The notes beneath the pieces were generated by a model. That model did no database searches. It had not been told where the DNA came from and was given only the letters and a program-made list of their open reading frames with translations. A program made the position numbers and the translations under genes. DNA of 27,417 nucleotides. It comes from Tritrichomonas foetus (taxonomy: Eukaryota > Parabasalia > Tritrichomonadida > Tritrichomonadidae). The stretch is taken from positions 1-27,417 of the forward strand of contig MLAK01001203.1 of NCBI GenBank assembly GCA_001839685.1. The letters run 5' to 3'. This document shows, in pieces, positions 25,047 to 27,417 of this stretch (positions are counted from its first letter, which is position 1; every line of letters begins with the position of its first letter).

Positions 25047-26996
25047 TTAGATAGTCTGGTAAAGCTTATCGATTACTTCCTTATACTCATCAGCGAGCTT
25101 CTTCCTCTTGAGTTTGAAAGTAGGAGTTAGCATTCCATTATCAATTGTCCATTCAGACGATTCGCAAGCAACATTTCTGATTCTTTCATAACCCGGTAAA
25201 TTCTTTTCTGTTGCGATTTTGTCAAGTTCTGCCTTAATTTCATTGCAAAGTGCTTGTGATTTACATGCGTCTGCATATTCTTGATCTGTGATTCTTTGTT
25301 TTCCAAGGAACTTTGCAGTATTTGCTTTATTTGGTACAACGATAGCAACAAGGCAAGTTCTTGTTGAATCACCATAAATGTAGATCTGTTCAACAAATTG
25401 GGCCATTTCATAAGTTTGTGTCAAAAGCTCAGCAGCGACATATTCGCCTTGTGACAACTTGAAGATTGATCTGATACGATCAACAACCATCAAATAACCA
25501 TCACTGTCCCATTTTCCAACATCACCAGTATGAATCCAATTATCATCGATAAACAATTTCTTAGTTGCTTCTTCGTCATAGAGATAACCAGAACAGTTGC
25601 ATTGTCCACCCATCAAAATTTCACCACATTCTGGATCATCATAGTCAGCAAGTGGTTCGAGTCTGACTTCGCAGTTACACATTGGACCACCAACTGTTCC
25701 TGGTTTGGAATACCTGACATCAAATGGGTTGACGATGTTTCCTGCGCCGATTTCGGAAAGGCCATAACCGACTCTCATTGGAATGCCAGTTGCGAATTGG
25801 ATGAATTCATGAATCCATGGATCCATTGCAGCACCACCAACAATAAATTGTTTGATGTGTCCACCAATTTGGGCGTTAATTGCATCAAACACTAACATAT
25901 CAGCAAGATATGATTTATATCCTCTTTTGAGCCAAAATCGTTTCCAGTACCACAGTGACCAAAATATACATTGATTAATCTTTGACTTTGACTTCACTTT
26001 TGTCATGATTGAGTCATAAACACGATTAATAACGCGTGGAACGGCAGAAAGATGAGTTGGTTGGTGAACTTGCATGTCTTCGGTTAAGCGTGGAATTGAT
26101 CCACTGAAAACACCAATACAGCCACCAACGCATGAGGTGATGGAAATTCCAATTCGCTCAAAAACATGTGCGAGTGGGAGATACGATAAGTGATGTGTGT
26201 TTTCGTCAAATTTGAGACCCCACTTGCAGTTTAGAGTGTTGGAGCACTGTGAGCGATGGCTGATAATGACTCCCTTTGGAACGCCAGTGGTGCCTGATGA
26301 GTAGCAGACATAGTGGATCCATTCTGGTTCAACCTTTGGAATTGGGCGACGATCTTTGCTTCCGGCTTCCATTATTTGGTCGAACGTGTAGAAGTTGATT
26401 TTGAGGCTTTCAAAACCTTCTTTAATTGAATCGTAGGGTCTGTCTGCGTCTGTGAACAAAATTACATTTTCGACTTTATATCGATCGGCCTGAAGAAGTT
26501 GAAGGAGTTTCTGGGAGTTCTTGGTGGAGACCATAATCGTAGTCATTTGCGAGTGTCTGATAAGAAGCGCAAGTGTGTCGGCACCAAATGTATCATAGAG
26601 GCTGACAATGGCATGACCATAGAGGCAAGAAACGTCGATCATGTGGATCCATTCAGCTCTGTTTTCTGAGTAGATACCGACAAACATTTTTGGCTCGATG
26701 CCAAGTGCTGAGATTAAACCTGATCCTAAATTGTATGCAATTTTCTCACATTCTTTGTATGTTTTGAATGTGAACTTGTTTTCGAGTTGGTCTCCATTCC
26801 TTTTACGATAGCCAATGTAATTGTTATTTGGAAAATGCGAGTAAGAATTGAGGATAATATCTTGCATTGTTTGGCATTCTGGTGGATTCTTGAAAACACC
26901 GTCGGCGAAGCCTGGACAACGACGGACAGCGAATGGACCTGGTTGTTCGCCGTCGGCAAGAACAGAAACAGTTGTAGCGGATGGGGCGCTTCCCAT
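25047..26996 (-). CDS. ACSL: Long-chain fatty acid-CoA ligase (AMP-binding family)
   Basis: 649 residues from the ATG at 26996. It activates long-chain fatty acids with ATP and CoA through an acyl-adenylate, which suits an organism that takes up host lipids. ANL-family motifs are all present: the P-loop YSSGTTGVPKG (232-242), LPLAHVFER (273-281, typical of long-chain ACSLs), the YGLSE adenine-site motif (411-415), TGDVG (490-494) with the ribose-binding Asp492, the hinge VVDRIRSIFKLSQGEYV (504-520; the KLSxGEYV form is ACSL-specific), and the C-terminal catalytic Lys region LTPTFKLKRK (about 623-632). A hydrophobic stretch near the middle could aid membrane contact. The frame extends 24 codons upstream to a GTG, but a TCACAA initiator-like element lies 7 nt before this ATG, so upstream codons are not expected in the mRNA. 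Confidence 0.96.
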   Translation of the reverse strand: MGSAPSATTVSVLADGEQPGPFAVRRCPGFADGVFKNPPECQTMQDIILNSYSHFPNNNYIGYRKRNGDQLENKFTFKTYKECEKIAYNLGSGLISALGIEPKMFVGIYSENRAEWIHMIDVSCLYGHAIVSLYDTFGADTLALLIRHSQMTTIMVSTKNSQKLLQLLQADRYKVENVILFTDADRPYDSIKEGFESLKINFYTFDQIMEAGSKDRRPIPKVEPEWIHYVCYSSGTTGVPKGVIISHRSQCSNTLNCKWGLKFDENTHHLSYLPLAHVFERIGISITSCVGGCIGVFSGSIPRLTEDMQVHQPTHLSAVPRVINRVYDSIMTKVKSKSKINQCIFWSLWYWKRFWLKRGYKSYLADMLVFDAINAQIGGHIKQFIVGGAAMDPWIHEFIQFATGIPMRVGYGLSEIGAGNIVNPFDVRYSKPGTVGGPMCNCEVRLEPLADYDDPECGEILMGGQCNCSGYLYDEEATKKLFIDDNWIHTGDVGKWDSDGYLMVVDRIRSIFKLSQGEYVAAELLTQTYEMAQFVEQIYIYGDSTRTCLVAIVVPNKANTAKFLGKQRITDQEYADACKSQALCNEIKAELDKIATEKNLPGYERIRNVACESSEWTIDNGMLTPTFKLKRKKLADEYKEVIDKLYQTI

Positions 26997-27417
26997 TTTT
27001 TGTGATGTCAAAAAATCAATTGATCGATAAACTATTGAAACATGTCGACTAGAAATCCTTTTTCTCACAAATATACAGAAACTAGGGAGTTTTTTTACAA
27101 CGAAATTGGAGCATTCTTCTCAATATTTCATGAATGATGATACTTTCCTTCACAAAAGTACATGGAAATAATTCGCGAATTAATTGAATATTGATAAGAA
27201 ACTTAAGAAAAAGTTCTCGATGATATTAATTATAGAAATTATGTTATCGAATCTGGATGTGCGAAAAATGATATAATGAGATATTAGGGGCCAATCATGT
27301 TATTCTGACATTTACATGACTCTCTATAAATTTAGCACGAAAACATAATGCATTGATGTATGAAAAAAATAGTTACTTCACCTCCTATATGAAAGGTTTA
27401 CAAAGTGGTCCCCCAAA
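26997..27417. other. Acyl-CoA synthetase promoter and end of window
   Basis: TCACAA (minus strand, 27005-27000; +1 7 nt from the ATG) is the proposed initiator. Beyond it the sequence to the window end is AT-rich, without a coding frame, RNA gene or repeat that I can support. The last 20 bases become GC-richer, perhaps the approach to another gene. Confidence 0.5.

Noticed and set aside
25530..25895. 121-codon plus-strand frame opposite the acyl-CoA synthetase
   Set aside because: Antisense shadow of a strongly conserved enzyme.

Overview
The window looks like a gene-dense, intron-poor, AT-rich nuclear segment from a parabasalid protist, most likely a trichomonad; Tritrichomonas is my best guess (inference, not searched). 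Reasons: eukaryotic housekeeping genes (ribosomal proteins eL19 and eS19, a 20S proteasome alpha subunit, TFIIH Tfb5, nucleoporin Nup54, Rab11, ESCRT-I Vps23, PPP phosphatases) are uninterrupted single reading frames; many start codons have a TCA initiator-like element 5-25 nt upstream, as in Trichomonas; Myb/M3-like (AACGGT, TAACCAT) and CCTTT (M5-like) motifs lie in the same short promoters; and several stop codons overlap TAAA, the trichomonad poly(A) signal.

Layout. 1-4710: AT-rich lead-in with possible gene relics, a TBC RabGAP (+), and a PP1-like phosphatase (-). 4711-9327: three minus-strand genes: a long coiled-coil protein with a CxxCxRP motif (DUF4795/QRICH2-like), a second coiled-coil protein, and a small hypothetical. 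9328-9523: a compact divergent promoter with an 18-bp palindrome, leading to Vps23/Tsg101 (+). 10511-12650: about 2.1 kb without a clear intact gene, holding a 20-bp minisatellite and a possible frameshifted gene fragment. 12651-14633: Rab11 and a coiled-coil protein (+). 15333-17090: divergent eL19 (-) and eS19 (+). 17941-20417: divergent protein O-mannosyltransferase (-) and proteasome alpha-4 (+). 21165-21386: Tfb5 (+). 22099-26996: PP2A-like phosphatase, Nup54 and long-chain acyl-CoA synthetase, all on the minus strand.

The genes do not form an operon or a single pathway. The only functional theme is membrane traffic (RabGAP, Rab11, Vps23), and those genes are not adjacent. I found no CRISPR array, tRNA, rRNA, transposon or clear novel multi-gene system. 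The points most worth checking are the shared promoter motifs, the palindromic divergent promoter, the PP2A-like enzyme without the methylatable C-terminal leucine, the O-mannosyltransferase without a MIR region, the displaced eS19 start, and the block-structured 20-bp repeat. Several starts were moved from non-ATG codons to the first supported ATG (Vps23, Rab11, eS19, Tfb5, PMT, PP2A-like, Nup54, acyl-CoA synthetase and the 280-residue coiled-coil protein).
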